A stretch of 64,000 nt of DNA from Paramagnetospirillum caucaseum (GTDB taxonomy: Bacteria > Pseudomonadota > Alphaproteobacteria > Rhodospirillales > Magnetospirillaceae): positions 62,001-126,000 of the forward strand of contig NZ_AONQ01000004.1 in NCBI RefSeq assembly GCF_000342045.1, written 5' to 3'. Of the stretch, positions 43,489-52,409 are shown piece after piece. Below the pieces are notes generated by a model. It had not been told where the DNA came from. It did not search any database and saw only the letters and a program-made list of their open reading frames with translations. A program made the translations under genes and the position numbers. Positions within the stretch are counted from its first letter, which is position 1. Every line of letters starts with the position of its first letter.

Positions 43489-46400
43489 TCACCCCAGATA
43501 GGCGTCGATCTCCACCGCGTCGATCTGTTCCGGCTTCAGGAAGCGCTCGGCGTAGCGCAGATAGACGCCCGAGGTCAGGAACAGGTCGAACAGGTCGGGG
43601 TCCACATGCTTGTCCTTCTTGAAGAAGCTGAGGATCTTGACGCATTCCGACAGGGTCTTGGCCTTCTTGTAGGGGCGGTCCGAGGCGGTCAGCGCCTCGA
43701 AGATGTCGGCGATGGCGGTGATGCGGGCCGGGATGGACAGGTCCTCGGCCGCCAGTTTCTTGGGATAGCCGGTGCCGATCAGGGTCTCGTGATGGGTGCC
43801 GGCGTATTCCACCACCCGCGACAGGTGCTTGGGGAAGGGCAGGCGTTTCAGCATGATGATGGTCTGGATGATGTGCTCGTTGATCTTGAAGCGCTCTTCC
43901 TCGGACAGCGTGCCGCGTCCCACCGACAGGTTGTAGACCTCGCCGAAATTGTAGAGATTGTCGGGGACCTTGGTCTTGAAGCCGTAGGCCGGGTCGAACA
44001 GCGCCGAGTCCTTCGGGCGGGGGATGACGTGCTGCGGCTTGTCCGACAGCAGGCTTTCCACGGCCGGCAGCGGCGCCGGTTCGCCCTCGTAGCGGCGAAG
44101 TTCCTCGTGGGCGAGGCCCAGGCGGTCGTCGAAATGGCGCATCCAGGTGCGGGTGGCGATGGCCTTCAGGCGCTCCACCTTCTCGGGCGCCATGAACTCG
44201 CCGCCCAGGTTGCATTCGGCGATGAAGGCGAAATCGTCCAGCAGGGCGGCCTTGGCGGCCTCGAACATCGTTTCCGCCTCGTCGGCCGGCGTGCCGGCGA
44301 CCATGGACTCCAGCATGCGGATGCGCTCGTCCCTGAGCAGCACCTCGAAGCGGGTGCGCACCTCGTGGATGCGGTTGTGGATGGTCTCCAGCTTGGTGGC
44401 CTTGTCCACCACGTATTCCGGCGTGGTGACCTTGCCGCAATCGTGCAGCCAGGCGCCGATCTTGAATTCGCGCCATTCGTCGGGGGTGGTGAAGGCGAAT
44501 TCGGCCAGCGGGCCCTCGGTCACCTTGCAGGCTTCCTCGGCCAGCATCAGCGACAGTTCGGGCACGCGCTCGCAATGGCCGCCGGTATAGGGGCTCTTGG
44601 CGTCGATGGCGCCGGCGATGATCTGGATCATGGCGTCCATCAGCCGCTCCTGCTGGTCCAGCAGGTCGCGGTTGTAGAGCGCGGTGGCGGCCTGGGCCGC
44701 CAGGGCCTCGACGAAACGCTGGATCTCGGGCGAGAACGGCACGATCGCGCTGCCGCCATGGGGGCGCGAGTTGATCAGCTGCACCGCGCCGATGATGTCG
44801 CCGCCCCTGGGCTTCAGCGGCACGGTCATGAACGAGACGGACTTGTAGCCGTTGCGCTCGTCGAAGGCCTTGGTCCCCGAGAAGTCGAAGCGGGTCTCGT
44901 CGTAGGCGTCGGGGATGTTGACGGTGGCCTGTTCGTGCACCGCGTGGCTGACCACGTTGTTGTGGTTGGGCTTGCCGTCCCTGAACATGGGCACCGGCGG
45001 CAGCGAGGGCGGGTCCTCGTGGGCGCCGCCCATGCGGATGCTCAGGGTGTCGTTGCGGATGATCTGGAAGCGCAGGTTGTTGTCCGCGTCGCGGATGTAC
45101 AGCGTGCCGCCGTCGGCGTTGGTCAACTCCTTGGCGCCCATCAGGATCATTTCCATCAGCACGCCGTGGTCGCGCTCGGCCGACATGGCGATGCCGAGGT
45201 CCACCACCCGCTCCAGCCGTTTCTGGGCGGCGGCCAGGTCCTCGGTGCGGCCCTGGATGGTCTGCTTCATCAGGCCGAAGGCCTCGGACAGGTCGTGGAA
45301 CTCGGTGATCAGCGAGGCATGGGGCGCGGTGCCCGAAAAGTCGAACTCGCGCACCCTGGACGCCTCGGCCACCAGATGGCGGACCGAGCGGGCGATACGC
45401 CGGGCGAACAGCATGGCCAGCGGCACCACCACCAGCAGAACCAGCCCGGCGGCATTGAGGATGCGCGCCTGCATGTCCTGGATGGGGCCGGTGAAGTCGT
45501 CGAACGGGGCGGCCAGCCCGATGCCGATGGCCTGGCCGCTGCCGTGGCGCCATTCGGTCATCTGCACCAGCACCTCGCCGGCCGGCGAGGCGACCAGATG
45601 GGCCTCGCCCGGCGTCACCTCGCCCAGGACGCGCAGCATGGGGGCGTCCACCGAGGCCAGCTCGGCCAGGGCGCCCGGTTCCTTGCCCGCTCCGGCCAGC
45701 AATTGCGGCGCGGCGGCCAGCATCCGGCGCTTGAGGTCGAGCAGGACCACGCCGCCATGGGGGGAGACATTCTGCTGGGCAGCGAAGTCGGACAGGCCCT
45801 TCAGGGCGATGTCCACGCCGAACACCGTTCCCTCGCTGCCGGCGCGGCGGGACGCGGTCAGCCCCGGGGCCTGCAGCGAACTGAACACATAGGGCTCGGA
45901 CAGCACGCTGGACGCGCTGACCGCCGCCGTCTTGTACCAGGGGCGCAGGCGGGGGTCGTAGGCCGGGTCGTCCTTGGCCGCCGATCCCAGGCTCCTGGCT
46001 GCGGAATCGAGGAAAATCCAGGATTCCCGGCGCTTGCCGTTTTCGCCCGTGGCGATGGCCCGGATGATGAAATGGGTGCCGTCCGGCGCCTGTCCGGCGG
46101 CGGCGCGGATGCGCTGGTCGTCGCGCGCCGCGATGACCTGCAGGAAGCTGCCGTCCATCTGCCCGACATAGGCGGCGTAGAGGCTGGAATTCTGCTCCAG
46201 CAGGCGCAGCATGAAGGGAACCAGCGGATGGCCGGCGCCGTCGCCGCTGACCGGCACGCCGGCGGCGGGCAGGGCGGCCCCCAGCCCGGCCAGGTCCAGC
46301 AGGTCGCCGATCTGGCCGTCCACCCGGTCGGCCACCTTGGCGGTGATCTCGCCGAACAGCCGCCGCGCCCCTTCGCGGGCGGCGCTGGTACTGGCGAAAT

Positions 46401-46497
46401 AGATACTGCCCGCCGTGGTCACCGTCAGGCAGACCACGACGAAGGCGATGATCAGCACGATGCTGAACTGCAGCCCGAGGCGCACTTGGCCCGCCAT
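43489..46497 (-). CDS. Cache-HAMP-GAF-HD-GYP cyclic di-GMP phosphodiesterase-like protein
   Basis: 1002 residues. TM helix 11-33, a periplasmic dCache domain (about 35-335, with YDPRLRPWYKTA), TM helix about 348-366, HAMP (about 367-420), GAF (about 430-610) and a C-terminal HD-GYP domain. HD lies at about 685 (AWLHDCGKV) and the GYP box at about 905-911 (HHETLIGTGYP). About 150 residues (697-850) separate them that I do not see in ordinary HD-GYP proteins, where the boxes are closer. It likely degrades c-di-GMP in response to a small periplasmic ligand. All key HD and HH residues seem present. Confidence 0.88.
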   Translation of the reverse strand: MAGQVRLGLQFSIVLIIAFVVVCLTVTTAGSIYFASTSAAREGARRLFGEITAKVADRVDGQIGDLLDLAGLGAALPAAGVPVSGDGAGHPLVPFMLRLLEQNSSLYAAYVGQMDGSFLQVIAARDDQRIRAAAGQAPDGTHFIIRAIATGENGKRRESWIFLDSAARSLGSAAKDDPAYDPRLRPWYKTAAVSASSVLSEPYVFSSLQAPGLTASRRAGSEGTVFGVDIALKGLSDFAAQQNVSPHGGVVLLDLKRRMLAAAPQLLAGAGKEPGALAELASVDAPMLRVLGEVTPGEAHLVASPAGEVLVQMTEWRHGSGQAIGIGLAAPFDDFTGPIQDMQARILNAAGLVLLVVVPLAMLFARRIARSVRHLVAEASRVREFDFSGTAPHASLITEFHDLSEAFGLMKQTIQGRTEDLAAAQKRLERVVDLGIAMSAERDHGVLMEMILMGAKELTNADGGTLYIRDADNNLRFQIIRNDTLSIRMGGAHEDPPSLPPVPMFRDGKPNHNNVVSHAVHEQATVNIPDAYDETRFDFSGTKAFDERNGYKSVSFMTVPLKPRGGDIIGAVQLINSRPHGGSAIVPFSPEIQRFVEALAAQAATALYNRDLLDQQERLMDAMIQIIAGAIDAKSPYTGGHCERVPELSLMLAEEACKVTEGPLAEFAFTTPDEWREFKIGAWLHDCGKVTTPEYVVDKATKLETIHNRIHEVRTRFEVLLRDERIRMLESMVAGTPADEAETMFEAAKAALLDDFAFIAECNLGGEFMAPEKVERLKAIATRTWMRHFDDRLGLAHEELRRYEGEPAPLPAVESLLSDKPQHVIPRPKDSALFDPAYGFKTKVPDNLYNFGEVYNLSVGRGTLSEEERFKINEHIIQTIIMLKRLPFPKHLSRVVEYAGTHHETLIGTGYPKKLAAEDLSIPARITAIADIFEALTASDRPYKKAKTLSECVKILSFFKKDKHVDPDLFDLFLTSGVYLRYAERFLKPEQIDAVEIDAYLG

Positions 46498-46650
46498 TTA
46501 TCCCCCTATCGGCCTCGCCCTTTCGACGGGGCGCAGTCTGCACGAGAATCGGAAGAATGAAAGAGGGTAATCACCTTATCACCCGGCGGTTTGCGCGCCG
46601 CAGGAATGCCCTTCATATCGGGACGCGGCGGGGCGGTGAAAAGGGGAGGG

Positions 46651-47433
46651 TCAGACTCCCCGCTCGCGCCGGTTGACGCGGGCCATGGACAGGCCCAGGC
46701 ATAGCCCGGCCCAGGCCAGGGTCACCGCCAGGGACAGCAGATAGGAGCCGTCGGCGAACAGGGTGGCGGGGCCGCCGTAGAACGGGGCGCGGATGATCAC
46801 CAAAGCGTGGCTGACCGGATTGGCCAGCATCACCGCCTTCATCCAGCCGGGCACGTTGCCGATGGGGAACAGGGCGCCCGACAGCATCCACAGCGGCATC
46901 AGGAACACCATCATCACCGCGTGGAAGGCCGAGGTGGACTTCATCCCCCAGGCCAGCAGGAAGCCCAGCGCCGAAAAGCCGATGCCGGTGAGCAGGAACC
47001 CCATCAGCAGCAGCACCAGCGCCCCGGCCCCCAGATGCAGGCCGAGGAACGGCGCGGCGACGGTGAAGATCAGGGTCTGGATCATGGCGATGGAGGTGGC
47101 GCCCAGCACCTTGCCCAGCACGATGGCCAGGCGCGAGACCGGGGCGACCAGCACGCCCTGGAGGAAGCCGGCGTCGCGGTCCTCGATGATGGTGATGGAC
47201 GAGAAGATGGATGCGAACAGCATCATCATCAGCATCACGCCGGGATAGAAATATTCGAGATAGGTGACGTTCTCCATGCCCTCGGGCCGGAACGAACCGC
47301 CGAAACCGGCCCCCAGGAACAGCCAGAACAGCAGCGGCTGGGCCACGGTGCCGGCCACCCGCTGGGGCTGGCGGATGAAGCGGGTGAACTCGCGCTTGGC
47401 CAGCGAGAAGGCGACGGGGGCCATGGCGGTCAT
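46651..47433 (-). CDS. ABC-2-type transporter permease
   Basis: A 260-residue membrane protein with six hydrophobic helices: QPLLFWLFLGAGFGGSF, YPGVMLMMMLFASIFSSITI, TSIAMIQTLIFTVAAPFLGL, GALVLLLMGFLLTGIGFSALGFLL, VMMVFLMPLWMLSGALFPIG and YLLSLAVTLAWAGLCLGL. The conserved EDRDAGFLQGVLVAPVSR coupling region follows the second helix and contacts the ATPase. The start overlaps the end of the ATP-binding gene by 4 bases (ATGA). It exports or extrudes an unidentified substrate (drug, polysaccharide, lipid or metal complex). Confidence 0.93.
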   Translation of the reverse strand: MTAMAPVAFSLAKREFTRFIRQPQRVAGTVAQPLLFWLFLGAGFGGSFRPEGMENVTYLEYFYPGVMLMMMLFASIFSSITIIEDRDAGFLQGVLVAPVSRLAIVLGKVLGATSIAMIQTLIFTVAAPFLGLHLGAGALVLLLMGFLLTGIGFSALGFLLAWGMKSTSAFHAVMMVFLMPLWMLSGALFPIGNVPGWMKAVMLANPVSHALVIIRAPFYGGPATLFADGSYLLSLAVTLAWAGLCLGLSMARVNRRERGV

Positions 47434-48404
47434 GATGCCGCCTTCCGCAATTCCAGGGCCAGGGCATGGTCGGGGACCGCCTTGCTGGTGACGTGGACGA
47501 AGACGTCGTCGAGGCCCGGCTGCTTGATGGCGATGGCGGCGATATCGGGACGGTAGCGGTCGAGGATGCGTTCGAGCAGCGGCAGGCTCTCGCCGTTCTC
47601 GGTCTCCTCCAGGCGGACCTCGTCGCCGATGCAGCGCACGGCGAGACCCATCTCGGCGCGCAGGCGGGCGGCCAGTCCCTCGGCGTCACGGGCCTGGACC
47701 ACCACCATCTCGGTGCCGATCATCGCCTTCAAGGCGGCGGGAGTGTCGTAGGCCAGCAGCTTGCCCTCGCGCATGATGGCCACCCGGTCCACGTCGTCGG
47801 CCTCGGAGAACACGTGGCTGGTCATCAGCACGGTCATGCCGCGTTCCTTCTGCAGCTTGTGGAGCGCCGCCAGGAAATTGCGCCGCGACATGGGGTCCAG
47901 CCCGGTGGTGGGTTCGTCCAGCAGCAGCACCTTGGGATCGGTCATCAGCACCTTGGCCAGCTCCACCTGCCGCGCCAGACCACCGGACAGGGTGTCGACC
48001 TTCTGGTCCAAGCGGCCGTCCAGATCGGTCCAGCCCAAGGCCTCGTCGCGGCGGCGGGTGAAGTCAGCGCCCCTGATTCCATAGAGATCGGCGTGAATCT
48101 TCAGGTTCTCGCCCACCGACAGATGCTTGTCCACGGCGGGGCTCTGGAACACCACTCCCATGATCCCGCGTACCTTGGCGGGATGGGCGAACAGGTCGTA
48201 GCCGCCGATCCGCACCATGCCGCCGCCCGGCAGGGTCATGCCGCACAGGATGCGGAACAGGGTGGACTTGCCGCTGCCGTTGGGGCCGGACAGGATGACG
48301 AACTCCGCGTCCCCCACCGCCAGGGTCAGGTCCGAGATGGCGGTGCGGGGCGGCATCTTGCGCGTGCCCGGATAGGTGTGGCTGAGATTTTCGATGGTGA
48401 TCAT
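47430..48404 (-). CDS. ABC transporter ATP-binding protein
   Basis: 324 residues from ATG 48404 (MITIENLSHTYPG); an upstream ATG at 48422 adds six residues. Walker A GPNGSGKST, Q-loop VVFQSPAVD, signature LSGGLARQ, Walker B VLLLDEPTTGLD and the switch His in TSHVF are all present. A C-terminal ~80-residue extension (DAEGLAARLRAEMGLAVRC...) is typical of the DRA/ABC-2 type of drug- or polysaccharide-export ATPases. Forms a transporter with the permease at 46651. Confidence 0.94.
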   Translation of the reverse strand: MITIENLSHTYPGTRKMPPRTAISDLTLAVGDAEFVILSGPNGSGKSTLFRILCGMTLPGGGMVRIGGYDLFAHPAKVRGIMGVVFQSPAVDKHLSVGENLKIHADLYGIRGADFTRRRDEALGWTDLDGRLDQKVDTLSGGLARQVELAKVLMTDPKVLLLDEPTTGLDPMSRRNFLAALHKLQKERGMTVLMTSHVFSEADDVDRVAIMREGKLLAYDTPAALKAMIGTEMVVVQARDAEGLAARLRAEMGLAVRCIGDEVRLEETENGESLPLLERILDRYRPDIAAIAIKQPGLDDVFVHVTSKAVPDHALALELRKAAS

Positions 48405-48452
48405 GGCCGGGCAATGTTCCATAGCCCGGCGGGTGGGTAAAGGCCCGCCTTA

Positions 48453-49895
48453 TTAAAAAACATCAATGCTGCCCCGCTTTGACCGCGCGTCCGTTTTTAT
48501 CGGGCGCCCGTTCTTTATCGCACGTACGAACGCCACGAACCGCGGCGCCCAGGGATTGGCGCCGACGGACCGCATATGGGCATAGGTGGCGAGGGTGTTG
48601 GCGATTATCAAGCCGTCCTGTTTCTCGGCGATGCCGGTACCGCGAATCACCTGATAGGCGAAGCGCGGCGAGCCTTCCATATTTTCCAGGCGGGAATGGT
48701 GGAATTCGTGGGCGGGCAGCACGCCGGGGCCGTCCTCCAGGCGGGGCCAGGGAAAGGCGGCGGTCTCGCGCAGCCGCACATAGCCGCGCCCCTGGGGAGC
48801 CTTGTGCATCACCGCGTCGGCGGGGATCAGCCCGACCATGGCGCGCCTCTCGCCCTTCCAGACGATGGCGCGCGACAGATACATCAGCCCGCCGCATTCG
48901 GCGTAGATGGGCAGCCCGGCCAGCCCCTTGTCCCGGATTTCGGCCCGCAGCGAGGCATTGGCCTCCAACGCCTCTCCTTGCGTCTCGGGAAAGCCGCCGC
49001 CGATGAACAGCCCGTCCAGGCCGGGCGGCAGATGCGGATCGCGCAGGGCGTCGAACGGCGCCAGTTCGGCCCCGGCGGCTTCCAGCGCCTCGAGATCGTC
49101 GCGGTAATAGAAGCCGAAGGCGGCGTCCTTGGCGATGCCGATGCGCAGGGAGGCAGTGGGCCGGGCCGGAACGGCGCGCTCGATCACCTCCACCGGCGGA
49201 GCCGCGTCGGCCAGGGCGACCAGGGCGTCCAGGTCCACCTGGGCCGACACCGCCCCGGCCAGCCGGGCGATGGCCGCCGCCGCCGCTTCGGCCTCGTTGG
49301 CGGGAACCAGCCCCAGGTGGCGCTCCATGATCTCCATGTCGGGGCCGCGATGGACGGCGCCGAGGACGGGAATGCGGGTGTAGTGGGCCACTACGTCCCG
49401 CAGCTTCTTCTCGTGGCGGGGGCCGCTGACCTTGTTGAGGATGACGCCGGCGATCTTCAGCGTCGGGTCGAAGGCCTGATAGCCGATCAGCAGCGGTGCG
49501 ATGCCCCGCGTCATGCCCTGGCAATCCACCACCAGCACCACCGGGGCCTCCAGCCACTGGGCCAGCATGGCCGAGGAATTGGCGCCCTCGAGATCGACGC
49601 CGTCATAGAGTCCCTTGTTGCCCTCGATCAGGCTGATGTCGGCGCCCCGGGAATCCCGTTCGAAGGTCTCGCGGATCAAAGCGGGCGGCTGGGTGTGGAA
49701 ATCCAGGTTGCGGCAGGCCCGCCCGCTGGCGGCGCCCAGCCACAGGGGGTCGATGTAGTCGGGCCCCTTCTTGAACGGCTGCACCGTCAGGCCGCGCGCC
49801 GCCAGGGCGGCGGCCAGGCCCACCGTCACCGTGGTCTTGCCCGACGATTTGTGGGCCGCCGAGATCAGCAGGCGGGGGGCGGGGCGGGTGGTCAC
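48453..49895 (-). CDS. cobB: Cobyrinic acid a,c-diamide synthase
   Basis: 480 residues from GTG 49895, which overlaps the stop of the TrpD2-like gene. The N-terminal ATPase domain has LLISAAHKSSGKTTVTVGLAAALA, KKGPDYIDPLWLG and IEGNKGLYDGVD. The C-terminal type 3 glutamine amidotransferase has FIGGGFPETQ, the nucleophile Cys in AECGGLMYLSRA and the His pair in AHEFHHSRLEN. The enzyme amidates carboxylates a and c of cobyrinate (or hydrogenobyrinate) in the corrin pathway. It supplies cobalamin that the B12-type radical SAM proteins elsewhere would need. C-terminal basic tail. Confidence 0.93.
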   Translation of the reverse strand: MTTRPAPRLLISAAHKSSGKTTVTVGLAAALAARGLTVQPFKKGPDYIDPLWLGAASGRACRNLDFHTQPPALIRETFERDSRGADISLIEGNKGLYDGVDLEGANSSAMLAQWLEAPVVLVVDCQGMTRGIAPLLIGYQAFDPTLKIAGVILNKVSGPRHEKKLRDVVAHYTRIPVLGAVHRGPDMEIMERHLGLVPANEAEAAAAAIARLAGAVSAQVDLDALVALADAAPPVEVIERAVPARPTASLRIGIAKDAAFGFYYRDDLEALEAAGAELAPFDALRDPHLPPGLDGLFIGGGFPETQGEALEANASLRAEIRDKGLAGLPIYAECGGLMYLSRAIVWKGERRAMVGLIPADAVMHKAPQGRGYVRLRETAAFPWPRLEDGPGVLPAHEFHHSRLENMEGSPRFAYQVIRGTGIAEKQDGLIIANTLATYAHMRSVGANPWAPRFVAFVRAIKNGRPIKTDARSKRGSIDVF

Positions 49896-50893
49896 GCCTG
49901 CCCCGGGACCGTGCTCTTGTCGCGCTCGCGCCACAGCACCTGGGCCATGCCCTCGGCCTCGTCCACCGAACCGGCGCGGCCCATGGCGCGCAGGGCGATG
50001 GCCATGGTGCCGGCGATGGCGGCAGTGGCCGTCCCATCCGTCTCGGCCCCGCTCCACAGCGCCTTGAGGCGTCCGAGGTCCAGGTGCTCCTCGTGGGGGC
50101 GGACGCCGCCGGTCAAGGCCGGCCAGTCCTCGGCCAGCGGCTGGCCGTCGGCCAGGGACAGCACCTCGCAGGACTTCTCGGGGCGGCGTTCCACCTCGCC
50201 GCCCTCGCCCTTGAACACCGCCATGCGCTTTTCCCCCAGCAGGCGCGAGGCCTCCTGATGCACCGGGGCGTAGGCGGGATGCGAGACGCTGGACAGGGCG
50301 CAAGCGGCGCCGAACGGATTGGCGAGGCGCGCCACGGTGTGGACCGGCGAGCGCAGGCCCAGCTTGTGGCGCAGTTCCATGATGGCGTGCAGGGGCGGCG
50401 ACAGGTGCTCGAGCGTCATGTAGGCGAAGTTGCTCCGCTCCAGCCGCGCCGCCGCGTCGGCCATGGAGGTGCTTTGCGCCAGCCCCAGGGCGGCCAGCGC
50501 CTCGGACGTCCACACCCGCCCGGCGGTGTGGCCCTCCGAGCCGTGCATGAACACCCTGATGCCGTGCCCGGCCAGGGTCAGGGCGGCCAGCAGGTAATAG
50601 GGCAACTGGCGGGTCTTGCCGGCATAGGAGGACCAGTCCAGGTCCACCGGCGGCGCGCCGGCCGGCGGTGTGATGGTGGCGCGAATGGCGGCGGCCAGCC
50701 CGGCGGCTTCTTCCGGCGTTTCGGTCTTGACCCTGAGCAGGCAGAGGAAGGCGCCCAGCTGCACCGGCTCGACCTCGCCGCGCAGCACCATGGCGAAGCC
50801 GTCCCGGGCCTCCTCGAAGGTCAGCGGGCGGGCGAGACGCGGCCCCTTGCCGAGAATGCGGACGTAATGGGCAAAGGGATGTTCCTGAGACAA
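49892..50893 (-). CDS. TrpD2/YbiB-type glycosyltransferase-family protein
   Basis: 333 residues from TTG 50893, chosen because gaggaagg lies 9 bases upstream; an upstream in-frame ATG at 51013 overlaps the divergent methyltransferase gene. It belongs to the anthranilate-phosphoribosyltransferase-like group: RPLTFEEARDGFAMVLRGEVEPVQLGAFLCLLRVKTETPEE, then GHTAGRVWTSEALAALGL. It lacks an obvious catalytic KHGN motif of TrpD. Members of the TrpD2 branch do not all make tryptophan precursors and some bind nucleic acid. Overlap with cobB (GTGA) suggests a linked role in corrin or lower-ligand metabolism, which is inference. Confidence 0.75.
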   Translation of the reverse strand: MSQEHPFAHYVRILGKGPRLARPLTFEEARDGFAMVLRGEVEPVQLGAFLCLLRVKTETPEEAAGLAAAIRATITPPAGAPPVDLDWSSYAGKTRQLPYYLLAALTLAGHGIRVFMHGSEGHTAGRVWTSEALAALGLAQSTSMADAAARLERSNFAYMTLEHLSPPLHAIMELRHKLGLRSPVHTVARLANPFGAACALSSVSHPAYAPVHQEASRLLGEKRMAVFKGEGGEVERRPEKSCEVLSLADGQPLAEDWPALTGGVRPHEEHLDLGRLKALWSGAETDGTATAAIAGTMAIALRAMGRAGSVDEAEGMAQVLWRERDKSTVPGQA

Positions 50894-50984
50894 GGGCGCG
50901 GTCCTTCCTCGACTGGCGTTGACCGGGAATGATAGTCCAATATGCCCCGATGTTGGAAAGCCCCTTAATTGAGGGAAGTGTAAT

Positions 50985-51668
50985 ATGCCTTTAACCGTCG
51001 AAGCCGCCTTCAACCGCGCCGCCCGTTCCTATGACCGATTGCGGCGGCAGTTGATTCCCTGTTTCGACGATTTCTACGGCGCCGCCATCGACCTGGCGGT
51101 GGAGTTCGCCCCGCCCGGGGCGCGCATCCTCGACCTGGGGGCGGGAACCGGGCTGCTGTCGGCCCTGGCGGCGGAGCGCTTGCCCGATGCCCGGCTGGTG
51201 CTGACTGACCTGGCCGAAGGTATGTTGTCGCGGGCGCGCGAACGTTTCGCCGGCCGTCCGGTCCCGGTGGAGTTCCGGGTGATGAACCATCTCGATCTTG
51301 CCGAGGAGGGCGCCTACGACGTGGTGATGTCGGCGCTGTCGATCCATCACCTGGAGGACGAGGGCAAGCGGGCGGTCTATGCCGCCATGGCCCGCGCCGT
51401 CCGGCCGGGCGGCGTGGTGGTCAACGCCGATCAGGTGGCCGGCGACAGCCCGGAGATGGAGGCCCGCTACTGGCGGCACTGGCACGAGGCTATCCAGCGG
51501 GCCGGCGTGCCGGCCGACGAGATCGCCGCCGCCATCGAGCGCCAGACCCTGGACCGCCGCGCTCCGCTGGCGCCGCAACTGGACTGGCTGCGCCATGCCG
51601 GGCTGGCGGAGGTGGAATGCCGCTACAAGAATGTCAGTTTCGCGGTGATGGCGGGGATCAGGAATTAG
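50985..51668 (+). CDS. Class I SAM-dependent methyltransferase
   Basis: A 227-residue methyltransferase with motif I ILDLGAGTGLLSALAAERLP, a following acidic DLAEGMLSRARE, motif IV YDVVMSALSIHHLEDE and a Gly-Gly turn (RPGGVVVNADQ). N-terminal AFNRAARSYDRLRRQLIPCFDDFYGAA matches the UbiE/tellurite-resistance-like group. Substrate unknown. It is divergent from the TrpD2-like gene (92-base gap) and its end overlaps the convergent gene at 51658 by 11 bases. Confidence 0.88.
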   Translation: MPLTVEAAFNRAARSYDRLRRQLIPCFDDFYGAAIDLAVEFAPPGARILDLGAGTGLLSALAAERLPDARLVLTDLAEGMLSRARERFAGRPVPVEFRVMNHLDLAEEGAYDVVMSALSIHHLEDEGKRAVYAAMARAVRPGGVVVNADQVAGDSPEMEARYWRHWHEAIQRAGVPADEIAAAIERQTLDRRAPLAPQLDWLRHAGLAEVECRYKNVSFAVMAGIRN

Positions 51669-52050
51669 CCCCGATGGCCCGGCGGATATTGCCGATGCAG
51701 GCCTGAATCCGGGTGATCCCGCCCTGGGCGGACAGGCGGCGGGTTCTGTCGGCGTTCCGCCAAGCCCGGGTGGCGCCGTCGAGAACTTGACGGACGTCGT
51801 CCGGAGTGCCGTCGGCGGCACGGTGCAGCAGCCCCAGGCAATCGGAGACGCAGATGATCAGGTCCGGCCGGACATGGGTTTCATCGGAGCCGATGGAAGT
51901 CTGCTTCAAGTATTCCGACACGGCCAGATCGATGCGCGTCCCGCTCTCCAGCACATGGGTCAGAATAGCCAGGGCGGCGCTTTCGAACAGGATCTGCCTG
52001 TCCGGACTATCGCTTTCGTTTTCCTGTATGGCGTCCAATGCGTCCTGCAA
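51658..52050 (-). CDS. Hypothetical protein downstream of a LuxR-type gene
   Basis: A 130-residue protein I do not recognise. It is all-helical by composition, with the segment FESAALAILTHVLESGTRIDLAVSEYLKQ followed by DLIICVSDCLGLLHRAADGTPDDVRQVLDG. No signal or TM segment. It lies 47 bases downstream of the LuxR-type gene on the same strand and is probably in its transcript. Confidence 0.5.
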   Translation of the reverse strand: MQDALDAIQENESDSPDRQILFESAALAILTHVLESGTRIDLAVSEYLKQTSIGSDETHVRPDLIICVSDCLGLLHRAADGTPDDVRQVLDGATRAWRNADRTRRLSAQGGITRIQACIGNIRRAIGANS

Positions 52051-52097
52051 GCCCCCGGCCCCCGCGTCCTGAAGTCGCCGTCATTGGCGGTGATGTC

Positions 52098-52409
52098 TCA
52101 GTTGCGCCCGACTTCGGGCAGAAGAAGGCCAAGGAAGATGGCGCGTGCCACCGCATGCGCGCGGGTTGCCGCGCCGAGTTTCTTCATGGCGTTCAGGATG
52201 TGAAAGTTCACCCCGCCGATGGATATTCCCAGATGGCGGGCGATCTCCTTGCTGCTTTTGCCGGAGGCAATAAGCCGTAAGACGTCACGTTCCCGCTCTG
52301 TCAAATTACTTTCAACGCTGGAACCATCCACTTCTGCACCATATGGTATCAAAACTTCTGAAGGTGCAGAATAGTTGCGCTCTAATGGGGCAAGCAAGTC
52401 ACATATCAA
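52098..52409 (-). CDS. Small LuxR-type DNA-binding regulator
   Basis: 103 residues with a C-terminal GerE/LuxR helix-turn-helix: NLTERERDVLRLIASGKSSKEIARHLGISIGGVNFHILNAMKKLGAATRAHAVARAI. The N-terminal 35 residues (with SAPSEVLIPYGAEVDG) are too short for an autoinducer or receiver domain. The start is doubtful: only TTG codons (52409, 52397) or a GTG near the DNA-binding domain are available, and a stop lies just upstream. It could be a truncated LuxR regulator, of which only the DNA-binding part is left. A dyad of lux-box form lies immediately upstream (52411-52430). Confidence 0.7.
   Translation of the reverse strand: MICDLLAPLERNYSAPSEVLIPYGAEVDGSSVESNLTERERDVLRLIASGKSSKEIARHLGISIGGVNFHILNAMKKLGAATRAHAVARAIFLGLLLPEVGRN

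Noticed and set aside
48423-48452. Hairpin between cobB and the ABC transporter as terminator
   Set aside because: Six-base stem with a ten-base loop and T-run on the wrong side for the minus-strand transcript.
50894-50984. Cobalamin riboswitch ahead of the TrpD2-like/cobB pair
   Set aside because: The divergent gap is only about 90 bases, too short for a full riboswitch, and has no B12-box sequence.
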